A program made the translations under genes and the position numbers. From Nocardia sp. CC227C (GTDB lineage: Bacteria > Actinomycetota > Actinomycetes > Mycobacteriales > Mycobacteriaceae), in the NCBI RefSeq assembly GCF_030767025.1, contig NZ_JASITE010000025.1, forward strand, positions 1 through 64,000: a stretch of 64,000 nucleotides of DNA, in the 5' to 3' direction. Below, piece by piece: positions 28,020 to 37,456 of this stretch. Each line of letters begins with the position of its first letter. Position 1 is the stretch's first letter. Under the pieces are notes generated by a model. That model was not told where the DNA came from, did not search any database, and saw only the letters and a program-made list of their open reading frames with translations.

Positions 28020-29177
28020 TCACACCGGATCCGACGCGATGACCCACTCGGGGGTGCCGACCGCGAGCAGGGCGCGCCTGGTGTCGGCGATCATGCGGGC
28101 CGAACCCGCGATCTGGATCTGGCGGTCGGACCACGCGCCGAAGCTCGCCACCACCGCGCCCAGATTGCCGATGAGCCGCCGGTGCATGCCGTACGGGGTC
28201 TCGGCGGGCGGATACGGATGCCACCACGGGTTGGATTCGTTCTCGCACACCGGAACCACCGTGAGCCACGGATTGGATTGCGAGAGTTGCCACATGTTCT
28301 CCACATCGTAGAGATCGCACGGGTAGCGCCCGCCCATGAACAGGTGTACGCGGGGATTGATACCGCGCCTGCCCATTTCGATCAGCTGTGCGCGCAGCGG
28401 CGCGATACCGGTGCCGGAGCCGATCATGAGCACGTCCTTGCCGCTCTGCAGGTCGACGTGCAGCCCGCCGAGCGGGGCCGCGATCATCCAGCGGTCACCG
28501 ATCTGGGTCTCGTTCACGATGGCCGGGCTCACCCAGCCGGTGCGCACCTTGCGCACGTGGAATTCGATCTCGCCGTAGGGGTTGGTCGGGATGGCCGGGG
28601 ATAGGTAGCGCCACATCTTGGGCCGCTGCGGGATGGCGACCGGCACGTACTGGCCGGCCAGATACGGGATCGGCGTATCCGATTGCAGCCGCACGATCGC
28701 CAGATCGTCCACCACGCGGCGGTGTCCGACCACCGTCGCCTCCCAGTACGGCTGCGATTTGTCGGAGTTCGCGCCGATGGCCATGGACGCCGAGATCAGG
28801 ATGGTGATATCGCGCCAGCCCTCCTCGAGCCCGCGATTCCAGTGCACGCCGTTGTAGGTGCGGAAGGCCGCGTGCAGCGCCCGTCCGGCGATGTCGTAGT
28901 GCGCCGCCTCCACCCCGTACTTGCGATGGTCGCGGGCCAGTTGTTCCAGGAAGCGCTGGGCGCGATCCCAGTTCTCCAGATGGTCCAGGACGAACTGGAT
29001 GGCGGTGACCAGCCGCTTGGGTTGCATATCCATGGCGGGGGGAAACAGCTCACGCAGAGCCGGAATCTCCGCGAAGAGGTGGCCGTAGAACGCGCTGATC
29101 AGCCGTTCCGGCCCACTCGGGGCCTCGACGACTGTCCGAAAGTTTGCGCGGACCAGCGCTGCAGTACGCGCATCCAC
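28020..29177 (-). CDS. Flavohemoglobin-like oxidoreductase, copy 2
   Basis: The 385-residue protein is colinear with copy 1: TyrB10 at 31, Gln52 and proximal His84 in an identical RDHRKYGV context, RYLSPAIP in the FAD site and IGSGTGIAPLRAQL in the NAD site. All cofactor residues appear intact. It is transcribed towards the globin-less reductase and convergent with copy 1. No HAIR or obvious operator was seen in the 147-bp spacer upstream (29178-29324). Confidence 0.85.
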   Translation of the reverse strand: MDARTAALVRANFRTVVEAPSGPERLISAFYGHLFAEIPALRELFPPAMDMQPKRLVTAIQFVLDHLENWDRAQRFLEQLARDHRKYGVEAAHYDIAGRALHAAFRTYNGVHWNRGLEEGWRDITILISASMAIGANSDKSQPYWEATVVGHRRVVDDLAIVRLQSDTPIPYLAGQYVPVAIPQRPKMWRYLSPAIPTNPYGEIEFHVRKVRTGWVSPAIVNETQIGDRWMIAAPLGGLHVDLQSGKDVLMIGSGTGIAPLRAQLIEMGRRGINPRVHLFMGGRYPCDLYDVENMWQLSQSNPWLTVVPVCENESNPWWHPYPPAETPYGMHRRLIGNLGAVVASFGAWSDRQIQIAGSARMIADTRRALLAVGTPEWVIASDPV

Positions 29178-29324
29178 GACGGCGAACTTTCCTTTCCTGA
29201 GCTGTTACCCCGGACACACCGGGTTTTCCAGCGGTCCTCCGCGTCAAGTATCCCTGAAAAACACAAGGTCGCACGGATATGGCCGAGGCTGCCCGGACAC
29301 AGCCGCGGTGAATCCCGCCTCACA

Positions 29325-30302
29325 TCAGATGACCAGCACTGTTTTACCCCGTGCGCCGGAGGCTCCGATGACGTTCGCCGCCTCCGCCAGCGGCACCGCG
29401 TGACCGACCGGAACGACGAGGTCACCCGCCGCGGCCGCGGCCAGCAGCCGGGCCAAGCCCGCGGCGCTGCCCTGGGAGTTGATATTGCCGCCCTCGATGC
29501 CGCGGGTTTGCAGATCCGCCGTATCCACCGATCCGATGGTGCTGAACACCGCGCCGCCCGGTCGCACCAGCGTGGCGAGTTCGCGCAGCGCCGCGGGCGG
29601 GCTGACCAGATCGAGCAGCGCGTCGATGCCGTCCGGGTGGGCCATGCGAACCGATTCGGCGATGGTGGGCTGGTGGAGCGCGGGTTCGGGGGAGTCGGAG
29701 AGGGGCACCGTGCGGCTGTAGTCGATCACTTCGGTCGCGCCCAACCGGGTCATGCGGTCGGCGTCGTCGGGCCGGGCGGTGGCGATGACCCGCGCGCCCG
29801 CCGCGGCGGCCAGCTGCACCAGGAAGGAGCCGACGCCCCCGGCCGCGCCCGTGATCAGGACCGTCCGGCCCGCACCGACCGCCGCGCCGTCGAGGAGGTC
29901 GAGGGCGGTGAGCCCGGCGGTGGGCAGTGCGGCCGCCGCGAGCGCGGTGACCTCGTCGGGGAGCCGCGCGATGACGCCGTCGCGGGGCACGACGATGTAT
30001 TCGGCGAAGGTGCCGTGTCCGACCGGCGGCACCAGCCATTTTCCCACCACGCGGTCGCCGACGGCGAAATCCGGCACATCGTCCCCGAGATCCGATACGG
30101 TGCCCGCGCCGTCCATGCCCGGGATCAGCGGGAAGTCGTGCGGCAGTCGGCCGTCCAGAGCGCCGTCGATGATCTTGCGGTCGAACGGATTCACCCCGGC
30201 GGCATCCAGTCGAATCCGGATCTCTCCCGGGCCGGGCTCCGGAACGGGCATATCCGCGGGCTCCGGAGCGCCGCCGAACCCTCGTACCACGATCGCGCGC
30301 AT
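29325..30302 (-). CDS. Quinone oxidoreductase-like MDR family protein
   Basis: The 325-residue protein has a GroES-like N-terminal half (GEIRIRLDAAGVNPFD, PGMDGAGTV) and a Rossmann domain with the NADPH motif ITGAAGGVGSF at about residue 150. Structural-zinc and catalytic-zinc cysteines are absent, which places it in the zinc-independent quinone reductase/enoyl reductase branch. The substrate is unknown. It is transcribed away from clpB, and the 240-bp spacer carries the clpB HAIR site. Confidence 0.85.
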   Translation of the reverse strand: MRAIVVRGFGGAPEPADMPVPEPGPGEIRIRLDAAGVNPFDRKIIDGALDGRLPHDFPLIPGMDGAGTVSDLGDDVPDFAVGDRVVGKWLVPPVGHGTFAEYIVVPRDGVIARLPDEVTALAAAALPTAGLTALDLLDGAAVGAGRTVLITGAAGGVGSFLVQLAAAAGARVIATARPDDADRMTRLGATEVIDYSRTVPLSDSPEPALHQPTIAESVRMAHPDGIDALLDLVSPPAALRELATLVRPGGAVFSTIGSVDTADLQTRGIEGGNINSQGSAAGLARLLAAAAAGDLVVPVGHAVPLAEAANVIGASGARGKTVLVI

Positions 30303-30476
30303 GGGGTCTCCATTCGGTCCGATGGACGAGCTGGTGATGCGTCAACGAACGACCTCGGTCATCGTAGGCGCGGACACGAACCGCCCGGGGGGATTCAGAG
30401 CAGTCGGTTTCCAGGGTCGCGCGTAGCGTGATATGTGACCTACGCCTCTGGTGGCGGTGCCCGAAAATTCGTCAGA

Positions 30477-30497
30477 CTTGAGCGGAACAGACTCAAC
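30477..30497. promoter_or_regulatory. HspR operator (HAIR) of clpB
   Basis: CTTGAGC-N7-ACTCAAC matches the HAIR consensus at 12 of 14 positions, 46 bp before the clpB GTG. Together with the dnaK site this reconstructs the core HspR regulon in one window. Confidence 0.85.
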
Positions 30498-30542
30498 TCC
30501 GGTCGCGTTGGATTAGGCAGCGACCAGTAGGAAAGGGGACTC

Positions 30543-33098
30543 GTGGACTCGTTCAATCCCACCACCAAGACCCAGGCGGCCCTGACCGCCGCACTGCAGG
30601 CGGCATCCGCCGCGGGCAATCCGGAGATCCGTCCGGCGCACTTGCTGGTGGCGTTGCTGGATCAGACCGACGGCATCGCCGCCCCGCTGCTCAAAGCCGT
30701 CGCCGTCGATTCCGCGACGATTCGACGCGAGGCCCAGGACATCGTCGACCGGCTGCCGCGCGCCACCGGCGCGACCACCCAGCCGCAGCTCGGCCGCGAG
30801 GCACTCGCCGCCATCACCGCCGCCCAGCGCCTGGCCACCGAGATGGGAGACGAGTACGTCTCCACCGAACACCTCATGGTCGGACTGGCCGCCGGTGACT
30901 CCGATGTCTCGCAACTGCTGCTGAAGTACGGCGCCACCGCCGACGGGCTGCGCGAGGCGTTCACCCAGGTGCGCGGCAACACCCGCGTCACCAATCCCGA
31001 TCCGGAGGGCAGCTACCAGGCGTTGGAGAAGTACTCCACCGACCTCACCGCCGCCGCCCGCGACGGCAAGCTCGACCCGGTCATCGGGCGCGACACCGAG
31101 ATCCGGCGCGTGGTGCAGGTGCTCAGCCGCCGCACCAAGAACAACCCGGTGCTCATCGGCGAGCCCGGCGTCGGCAAGACCGCCATCGTGGAGGGCCTGG
31201 CCCAGCGCATCATCGCCGGGGACGTGCCGGAATCGCTGCGCGGCAAGCGGCTCATCTCGCTCGACCTGGGCGCGATGGTCGCGGGCGCGAAGTACCGCGG
31301 TGAATTCGAGGAGCGGCTCAAGGCCGTGCTCGAGGAGATCAAATCCAGTGCGGGACAGATCATCACCTTCATCGACGAGCTGCACACCATCGTGGGCGCG
31401 GGCGCGACCGGTGAATCGGCCATGGACGCCGGGAACATGATCAAGCCCATGCTGGCGCGCGGTGAGCTGCGGCTGGTCGGCGCGACCACGCTCGATGAAT
31501 ACCGCCAGCACATCGAGAAGGACGCGGCCCTGGAACGCCGCTTCCAGCAGGTGCTGGTCGGCGAGCCCTCGGTGGAGGACACCGTCGGCATCCTGCGCGG
31601 CCTCAAAGAGCGCTACGAGGTGCACCACGGCGTGCGCATCACCGACTCCGCGCTGGTGGCCGCCGCCACCCTGTCGGACCGCTACATCACCATGCGCTTC
31701 CTGCCGGACAAGGCCATCGACCTGGTGGACGAGTCGGCGTCGCGGCTGCGCATGGAGATCGACTCCCGCCCCGTCGAGATCGACGAGGTGGAACGGCAGG
31801 TGCGCCGCCTGGAGATCGAGGAGGTCGCGCTCGCCAAGGAGACCGACGAGGCGTCCAAGCAGCGGCTGGAGAAGCTGCGCTCGGAACTGGCGGACCTGCG
31901 CGAGAAGCTCAACCAGCTGATGACCCGCTGGCAGAACGAGAAGCAGGCCATCGACTCGGTGCGCCTCGTCAAGGAGGAACTGGAGTCGCTGCGCGGCGAA
32001 TCCGAACGCGCCGAACGCGACAGCGACTACGCGCGTGCCGCCGAACTGCGCTACGGCCGCATTCCACAGTTGGAGAAGCAGCTCGCAGAGGCCGAGCAGA
32101 AGGCCAAGGGCGCGGCCGACGGTGAGGTCATGCTCAAGGAGGAGGTCGGGCCGGACGATATCGCCGAGGTGGTGTCGTCGTGGACCGGGATTCCGGTGGG
32201 CAAGATGCTCGAGGGCGAGACCCAGAAGCTGCTCCGCATGGAGGAGGAGCTGGGCCGCCGCGTGGTCGGGCAGACCGAGGCCGTGCGGGCGGTGTCCGAC
32301 GCGGTGCGCCGCGCCCGGGCCGGGGTGGCCGACCCCAACCGACCCACGGGTTCGTTCATGTTCGTCGGACCGACCGGTGTCGGCAAGACCGAGCTGGCGA
32401 AGGCCCTCGCGGACTTCCTGTTCGACGACGAGCGCGCCATGGTGCGCATCGACATGAGCGAGTACAGCGAGAAGCACTCGGTGGCTCGGCTCGTCGGCGC
32501 GCCCCCCGGCTATGTCGGCTACGACCAGGGCGGTCAGCTCACCGAAGCGGTGCGGCGGCGGCCGTACACCGTGGTGCTCTTCGACGAGATCGAGAAGGCG
32601 CACCCGGACGTGTTCGACATCCTGCTGCAGGTGCTCGACGAGGGTCGCCTCACCGACAGCCAGGGCCGCACGGTCGACTTCCGCAACACCATCCTGATTC
32701 TCACCTCGAATCTGGGTGCGGGCGGCGAGCGCGACTTCGTCATGGCGGCGGTGCGCTCGGCCTTCAAGCCGGAGTTCCTCAACCGCCTCGACGACGTGGT
32801 CATGTTCCACCCGCTCGACGAGGAACAGCTCGAGCACATCGTCGACATCCAGCTCGACCAGTTGCAGCGCCGCCTCGCGCAGCGCCGCCTGAAGCTGGAC
32901 GTCAGCGATTCGGCCCGCTTCTGGCTGGCCGTGCGCGGCTACGACCCGGCCTACGGCGCCCGCCCCCTGCGCCGCCTCATCCAGCAGGCCATCGGCGACA
33001 CCCTCGCCAAGGAACTGCTGGCCGGAGAGGTGCAGGACGGCGACACGGTGAAGGTCAACGTCAGCCCCGACAGCGACGCCCTGATCGTCGGCCGCTGA
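30543..33098 (+). CDS. clpB: ATP-dependent disaggregase ClpB
   Basis: The 851-residue Hsp100 has an N-terminal Clp repeat domain and two AAA+ modules with Walker A at 206-213 (GEPGVGKT) and 609-616 (GPTGVGKT). The long coiled-coil M domain (about 405-525) between them separates ClpB from ClpA/ClpC. The start is GTG at 30543, 6 nt after a GGGG-containing purine run. It acts with DnaK/DnaJ/GrpE to rescue aggregated proteins and is probably HspR-controlled. Confidence 0.97.
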   Translation: MDSFNPTTKTQAALTAALQAASAAGNPEIRPAHLLVALLDQTDGIAAPLLKAVAVDSATIRREAQDIVDRLPRATGATTQPQLGREALAAITAAQRLATEMGDEYVSTEHLMVGLAAGDSDVSQLLLKYGATADGLREAFTQVRGNTRVTNPDPEGSYQALEKYSTDLTAAARDGKLDPVIGRDTEIRRVVQVLSRRTKNNPVLIGEPGVGKTAIVEGLAQRIIAGDVPESLRGKRLISLDLGAMVAGAKYRGEFEERLKAVLEEIKSSAGQIITFIDELHTIVGAGATGESAMDAGNMIKPMLARGELRLVGATTLDEYRQHIEKDAALERRFQQVLVGEPSVEDTVGILRGLKERYEVHHGVRITDSALVAAATLSDRYITMRFLPDKAIDLVDESASRLRMEIDSRPVEIDEVERQVRRLEIEEVALAKETDEASKQRLEKLRSELADLREKLNQLMTRWQNEKQAIDSVRLVKEELESLRGESERAERDSDYARAAELRYGRIPQLEKQLAEAEQKAKGAADGEVMLKEEVGPDDIAEVVSSWTGIPVGKMLEGETQKLLRMEEELGRRVVGQTEAVRAVSDAVRRARAGVADPNRPTGSFMFVGPTGVGKTELAKALADFLFDDERAMVRIDMSEYSEKHSVARLVGAPPGYVGYDQGGQLTEAVRRRPYTVVLFDEIEKAHPDVFDILLQVLDEGRLTDSQGRTVDFRNTILILTSNLGAGGERDFVMAAVRSAFKPEFLNRLDDVVMFHPLDEEQLEHIVDIQLDQLQRRLAQRRLKLDVSDSARFWLAVRGYDPAYGARPLRRLIQQAIGDTLAKELLAGEVQDGDTVKVNVSPDSDALIVGR

Positions 33099-33107
33099 CC
33101 CACCCCC

Positions 33108-33134
33108 GGCCCCGGAGGCACAGCCTCCGGGGCC
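33108..33134 (+). terminator. 12-bp perfect hairpin after clpB
   Basis: GGCCCCGGAGGC and its complement flank an ACA loop, 10 bp past the clpB stop. There is no T-tract. Confidence 0.7.
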
Positions 33135-33293
33135 ATCCCGTGCCCGCCCCACCCGGCAGGTCAACTGGTCGTTCGCGGCCCGCCCCGGTCCGGACCGACC
33201 GGAGCGGGGGAGCGAAGCGGAGGCAATTCAACACAGCGAACCGCCGGAGTGGAGCGCAGGCAAATCAAACACAGCCCGCCTAGGCTGGAGGTT

Positions 33294-34175
33294 ATGACGA
33301 ATCCGAGCGATCCGTGGTCGCGGCGACCCGAGTCGGGATCGGTGGACGGGCCGACCGAGCAGGTGTCGCCCGCCGCCGGGCCGACCGGGCACACCTCGGA
33401 TTCCGACCCCACCACCGCGTACGACTATTTCGCGCAGCAGCCGGGGCCCGAGGCCACGCGGGTGCTGCCGCCGCACGACGATCAGTGGGGTGGTTACGAG
33501 AGCGGCGCGCCCAGCGCGTATCCGCCGACGGCGACCTACACCGCTTCCGGATACCAGGCTCCGGGTTATCCGAGCGGCGGCTACCAGGGCGGGGGCTACC
33601 CGGGCTCCGGCCCCGCGCCGTATCCGCCCGTGCCGGGTGGCCCCGGGGGGCCGGTGCCGCCGGGCGGCTACCAGCCGGGTTATCCGGGCGGCGGTCCGCA
33701 GCCGCCGCAACGCAGGACCGGACTGTGGATCGGGCTCGGCCTGGCCGTGCTGGCGCTGGTCGCGCTGGCCGGGGTCGTGGTGGGAACGCTGATGGCGGAT
33801 CGGGATACGGCGAATACCGCGTCCACCACGTCGCGCACCCAGCAGGTGCTGATCCCGACCTTCCCGAGCGAGACGGCGCAGTCGCCGCCCAGCGGGGTGC
33901 CGCAGATCCCGGGTCTGGGGGAGATCGACGAGCTCGGCGCGACCATGGGCACCATCGCCAGCAACGACGGCTCCACCCTCACCATCGCGACCATGTCCGG
34001 TCCGACGGTCACCGTGCACACCGACGATCGGACCCAGGTGATCTCGCTCGGCAGTATGACGGTGGAGGACCTTCCGGTCGGTGAGATGGTGATGGTGCAG
34101 GGCGACAAGGCGGCCGACGGCTCGGTCACCGCGACGATCATCATCAGTACGGCACTGCCCGGCGGAACCCGATGA
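33294..34175 (+). CDS. Membrane protein with Pro/Gly/Tyr-rich cytoplasmic N-terminus and outer beta domain
   Basis: The 293-residue protein has a disordered N-terminal 140 residues rich in Pro, Gly and Tyr (repeated GYP/GGYQ units) and one transmembrane helix at about 143-166. A Thr/Ser linker leads to a compact beta domain (about 215-285: TMGTIASNDGSTLTIAT, VHTDDRTQVI, VGEMVMVQGDKAADGSVTA) of the DUF5666-like, OB-type pattern. ATG 33294 is chosen because the upstream ATG at 33249 adds a basic, unlikely extension. The position after clpB recalls Rv0383c in M. tuberculosis, but the next gene fits that better. Confidence 0.7.
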   Translation: MTNPSDPWSRRPESGSVDGPTEQVSPAAGPTGHTSDSDPTTAYDYFAQQPGPEATRVLPPHDDQWGGYESGAPSAYPPTATYTASGYQAPGYPSGGYQGGGYPGSGPAPYPPVPGGPGGPVPPGGYQPGYPGGGPQPPQRRTGLWIGLGLAVLALVALAGVVVGTLMADRDTANTASTTSRTQQVLIPTFPSETAQSPPSGVPQIPGLGEIDELGATMGTIASNDGSTLTIATMSGPTVTVHTDDRTQVISLGSMTVEDLPVGEMVMVQGDKAADGSVTATIIISTALPGGTR

Positions 34176-34234
34176 ACGGCAACGTGTCAGGCATGCTGGG
34201 TGGGTTCGAACCCAGCTGGATATGGTAGGCGGCG

Positions 34235-35533
34235 ATGACGGCGATATGGTTCGGGTTGGCGGCGATCGCGCTGGTGGGCGCGATCGTGCTGCTGTTCTTC
34301 GATCGGCAGCAGCGACAGCGCACCGGTCACATCCGGCAGGTCTGGGCGAAATCCCAGGGCTACACCTATGTTTCGGTGGAACCGGCGCTCGCCAATACCT
34401 GGCGGCGCGGTGCCATGGCCAAACTCGGGTACCTGTCGGCGGTCGACGTGGTGTCGGGCAACCGCAAGGGTGAGAAGTTCGTGCTCTTCGATCTGGAGGA
34501 CGCCGCCACCCTGGTCGCGGTGCGCCGCCAGATCGGGTCCGACATCGATATCGACCTGCGGCTGAAGACGGCCGCGCCGCCGAAGGATCACGATCTCGAA
34601 CTGCTCGGGGCGATCGGTGGCCGCGTGGTCTTCGCCACCAATCCCGATATCGCGCGCCACGCCGTCGACCAGCGCATGGTGGCCTTCATCGAATCGCTGC
34701 CCGACACCGTGCAGATGCTGTGGAGCGAGGGCAACTGGACCCTCGGCATGCTGCCCGTCGGGGCGGGCTCCCGTGACTGGGAGATGGCCATCGACGCGGT
34801 GCTGCGCCTGTCCGGTCTGCTGCACGTGCTGCCGCCGGTGGTGAACGCCGCCGAGCATCGCGGCGGCCGCGCGCCCGCGCCCGAGGCCCGCGAGGGCGGG
34901 CGCTCGCAGCGCGGCGGGACGGCCGTGGTCGACGACGAGGACGACGACTACGACGGGCACGACGAGTACGGCGATTTCGGCGATCCCGAACCGCGTGAAC
35001 CGGCCACCCGCCACCTGCCCCCGCGCGCGGGCGACCCGCTGCCCTTCCCCGAGGACGAGGCCGCCGACGACTACGCGCCGCTGGTGAAAGACATTGCCGG
35101 AGAAAGCGAACCGGAACCCGGAGCCGAGGGCTGGCGACCCGCCCTGAAGGTGGTTCCGGACCCGCGCGGCCGTGTCCGCCGCAACTGGCCCCCCGCTCCC
35201 GAGGAACCGGAGTGGAACGACGAGGATCCGGCCCCCCGCCGCGATCCGGACGCCGACGACGAGTGGGACGAGGACTGGCGCGACGACGATCGCGACGCCC
35301 GCGACCCGCGCGCGGACGATCCGGATCAGGACGGCGAGTGGCGCGCGGACGACCTCGCCCGGGCCCGCGAGTGGCGCGACGACGACCGCGACCCCGAATG
35401 GCGCGAGGACGACGCGCGCGCACAGTACGCCGACGAGGAACCGCGCGAGGACTACCGCGACGACCGGAACGAGCCGCCGGGCGGCCCGTTCCACCCGGGC
35501 TTCCGCCCGTACCAGGGTCCCGCGCCCCGGTGA
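34235..35533 (+). CDS. Membrane-anchored protein with highly charged Asp/Arg/Glu tail
   Basis: The 432-residue product has one N-terminal transmembrane helix (residues 2-21) and a folded domain to about residue 205 with DRQQRQRTGHIRQVW and DLEDAATLVAVRRQIG. The last 200 residues are dominated by Asp, Glu and Arg, ending with irregular units such as EWRDDDRDPEWREDD. The folded part is probably the counterpart of Rv0383c, a conserved gene between clpB and pyrE in mycobacteria. The charged tail looks intrinsically disordered. Function is unknown. Confidence 0.7.
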   Translation: MTAIWFGLAAIALVGAIVLLFFDRQQRQRTGHIRQVWAKSQGYTYVSVEPALANTWRRGAMAKLGYLSAVDVVSGNRKGEKFVLFDLEDAATLVAVRRQIGSDIDIDLRLKTAAPPKDHDLELLGAIGGRVVFATNPDIARHAVDQRMVAFIESLPDTVQMLWSEGNWTLGMLPVGAGSRDWEMAIDAVLRLSGLLHVLPPVVNAAEHRGGRAPAPEAREGGRSQRGGTAVVDDEDDDYDGHDEYGDFGDPEPREPATRHLPPRAGDPLPFPEDEAADDYAPLVKDIAGESEPEPGAEGWRPALKVVPDPRGRVRRNWPPAPEEPEWNDEDPAPRRDPDADDEWDEDWRDDDRDARDPRADDPDQDGEWRADDLARAREWRDDDRDPEWREDDARAQYADEEPREDYRDDRNEPPGGPFHPGFRPYQGPAPR

Positions 35534-35540
35534 CACGGCC

Positions 35541-35565
35541 GCCCCGCGAGCAATCCTCGCGGGGC
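35541..35565 (+). terminator. 10-bp hairpin terminator
   Basis: GCCCCGCGAG and CTCGCGGGGC flank CAATC, 8 bp after the preceding stop. Confidence 0.7.
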
Positions 35566-35573
35566 CGAATCCA

Positions 35574-35712
35574 CGTCGCCGCCGGGGCTGGGTGCGCGTC
35601 GCCGCCGGGGCTGGGTGCGCGTCGCCGCCGGGGCTGGGTGCGCGTCGCCGCCGGGGCTGGGTGCGCGTCGCCTCCCGGGGCTGGGTCCGCGTCACCTCCC
35701 GGGCTGGGTCCG
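35574..35712 (+). repeat. Tandem repeat, six copies of a 23-24 bp unit
   Basis: The first four 23-bp units (CGTCGCCGCCGGGGCTGGGT + GCG) are identical (35574-35665). A 24-bp and a 23-bp variant follow, then decay. The array is non-coding and lies between a terminator and the SDR gene. The remainder of the gap, 35713-36057, contains no gene that can be supported. Confidence 0.85.
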
Positions 35713-36057
35713 CTTCGCTGTCGCGCTGGCTTCCGGGGCCGTCGCACCGGTTCGGTGTCGGCATCGAATGGGTTGTCCCGGCTGCCGATTCGCGCCTACC
35801 GCCGATGACCCCGGTGTTGGGACGTCCGGCCACCGCCCGTTCCCCGCGCGGCGTACGCTGTCTCCGTCGCCGCGCCTTTCGCGGAATCGGGCGCGGTCGG
35901 CCGTCCTCCCGCGCGGTCGCGGCGGAGTGGTCGCCCCGGAGGGGGACCGCCCTCGTCGGGCGGTGTCGGCGGTGGGGACGTTGTGCTCTTTTCACCCGTG
36001 GCGCTGGTTTCTACCCTGGTGCCCGTCGTCTTCATCCGACCGAGTGTTAGGTAGTCG

Positions 36058-36870
36058 ATGACCGAGACTTCACCCGCCGCGCGCCTGCCCGGCGCTGTGC
36101 GTCCCGTGGCCTTGATCACGGGGCCGACCTCCGGGATCGGGCGGGGGTATGCCGTGCGGCTGGCCTCGCTCGGGTACGACCTGGTGCTGGTGGCGCGCGA
36201 TGAGGCGCGACTCACCGCGCTGGCCGGGGAGCTGGAATCGCGGTTCGGGGCTCGGGCGCGGGCGCTGCCCGCCGATCTGGCGACCGAGGAGGGCCGGTCG
36301 CGGGTGGAAGCGCGGCTCGCGGACGGCGTCGAATTCCTGGTCAACAATGCCGGTTTCGGGCTCTCGCGGGAGTTCTGGCAGGTCGATCCGGAGGTACTGC
36401 AACAGCAGCTGGATGTGAATGTCACCGCGGTGATGCGGTCGACCCGGGCCGCACTGCCCCCGATGCTGGCCGCGGCCAAGGGCTGTGTGGTGAATGTGGC
36501 CAGTGTGGCGGGACTCGTGCCGGGGAGGGGTTCGACCTACTCGGCCTCCAAGGCGTACGTCGTATCCTTTTCCGAAGGGCTGGCCGGTGGGCTGGCCGGG
36601 ACCGGCGTTCGGGTGCAGGCACTGTGCCCCGGCCTCGTCCGCACCGAATTCCACGAGCGAGCCGGTATCGATCTGGGTCGACTGCCGCGGCCACTGTGGC
36701 TCAGCGTGGACGAGGTGGTGGCCGGTTCGCTGAGTGATCTGGAGAAGGACCGGGTGATCAGCGTGCCCGGTTTGCAGTACAAAGCCGTCACCGCGGTGGC
36801 CGGACTCTTGCCGCGATCCCTCGCGGCCCGGCTGAATCGGGGCCTGTTCAACGCACGCGGAAGGACATGA
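36058..36870 (+). CDS. Short-chain dehydrogenase/reductase
   Basis: The 270-residue classical SDR has the cofactor loop TGPTSGIG (21-28), NNAG at 96-99 and catalytic Ser149, Tyr161 and Lys165 (YSASK). The C-terminal region resembles acyl-CoA or hydroxyacyl reductases that end with a short amphipathic helix. The substrate is not predictable. Its stop overlaps the pyrE start (ATGA), so it is co-translated with pyrE. Confidence 0.85.
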   Translation: MTETSPAARLPGAVRPVALITGPTSGIGRGYAVRLASLGYDLVLVARDEARLTALAGELESRFGARARALPADLATEEGRSRVEARLADGVEFLVNNAGFGLSREFWQVDPEVLQQQLDVNVTAVMRSTRAALPPMLAAAKGCVVNVASVAGLVPGRGSTYSASKAYVVSFSEGLAGGLAGTGVRVQALCPGLVRTEFHERAGIDLGRLPRPLWLSVDEVVAGSLSDLEKDRVISVPGLQYKAVTAVAGLLPRSLAARLNRGLFNARGRT

Positions 36871-37424
36871 ACACAGACATGCAGGTAACGACGACCGACC
36901 GGGACAGACTCGCGGATCTGGTGCGCCAACTCGCCGTGGTGCACGGCCGGGTCACGCTGTCCTCGGGCAAGGAAGCGGACTACTACGTGGATCTGCGCCG
37001 CGCCACCCTGCACCACGAGGCCGCGCCGCTGATCGGCAAACTGCTGCGCGAACTGGTCGCGGACTGGGAGTTCGATTCCGTCGGCGGCCTGACCATGGGC
37101 GCGGATCCGGTGGCCGCGGCCGTCATGCACGCGCCGGGCCGTCCGATCGACGCCTTCGTGGTGCGCAAGGCCGCCAAGACCCACGGTATGCAGCGGCAGA
37201 TCGAGGGCCCGGATGTGGTGGGCAAACGCGTGCTGGTGGTGGAGGACACCACCACCACCGGCAATTCGCCGCTGACCGCCGTGCGCGCGCTGCGCGAGGC
37301 GGGCGCGATCGTGGTGGGCGTCGCGACCGTGGTGGACCGGGAGACCGGTGCGGACGAGATCATCGCCGCCGAGGGACTGGAGTACCGATCGATTCTCGGT
37401 CTCAAAGATCTGGCACTGGGCTAG
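36867..37424 (+). CDS. pyrE: Orotate phosphoribosyltransferase
   Basis: The 185-residue type I PRTase has the PRPP loop VLVVEDTTTTG (122-132), a KEADYYVDLR N-terminal motif, and the flexible-loop region with RKAAKTHGMQR (100-110). It makes orotidine 5'-phosphate in pyrimidine synthesis. The start at 36867 overlaps the SDR stop, and an in-frame ATG at 36879 is also possible. Position near clpB is as in mycobacteria. Confidence 0.92.
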   Translation: MNTDMQVTTTDRDRLADLVRQLAVVHGRVTLSSGKEADYYVDLRRATLHHEAAPLIGKLLRELVADWEFDSVGGLTMGADPVAAAVMHAPGRPIDAFVVRKAAKTHGMQRQIEGPDVVGKRVLVVEDTTTTGNSPLTAVRALREAGAIVVGVATVVDRETGADEIIAAEGLEYRSILGLKDLALG

Positions 37425-37456
37425 ACCATTGCTCTGGGATAGCCTGAACGCTGTTC

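Noticed and set aside
30513..33164. 883-codon frame antisense to clpB
   Set aside because: ClpB on the plus strand is unmistakable, and the antisense product has no recognisable motif.
34195..34216. tRNA T-arm-like sequence (GGTTCGAACC within a 7-bp stem)
   Set aside because: No acceptor, D or anticodon arms can be formed around it. It lies in a 59-bp gap and is better seen as a small hairpin.
35574..35712. Possible CRISPR or integron repeats
   Set aside because: Units are directly adjacent with no spacers and no recombinase gene nearby.
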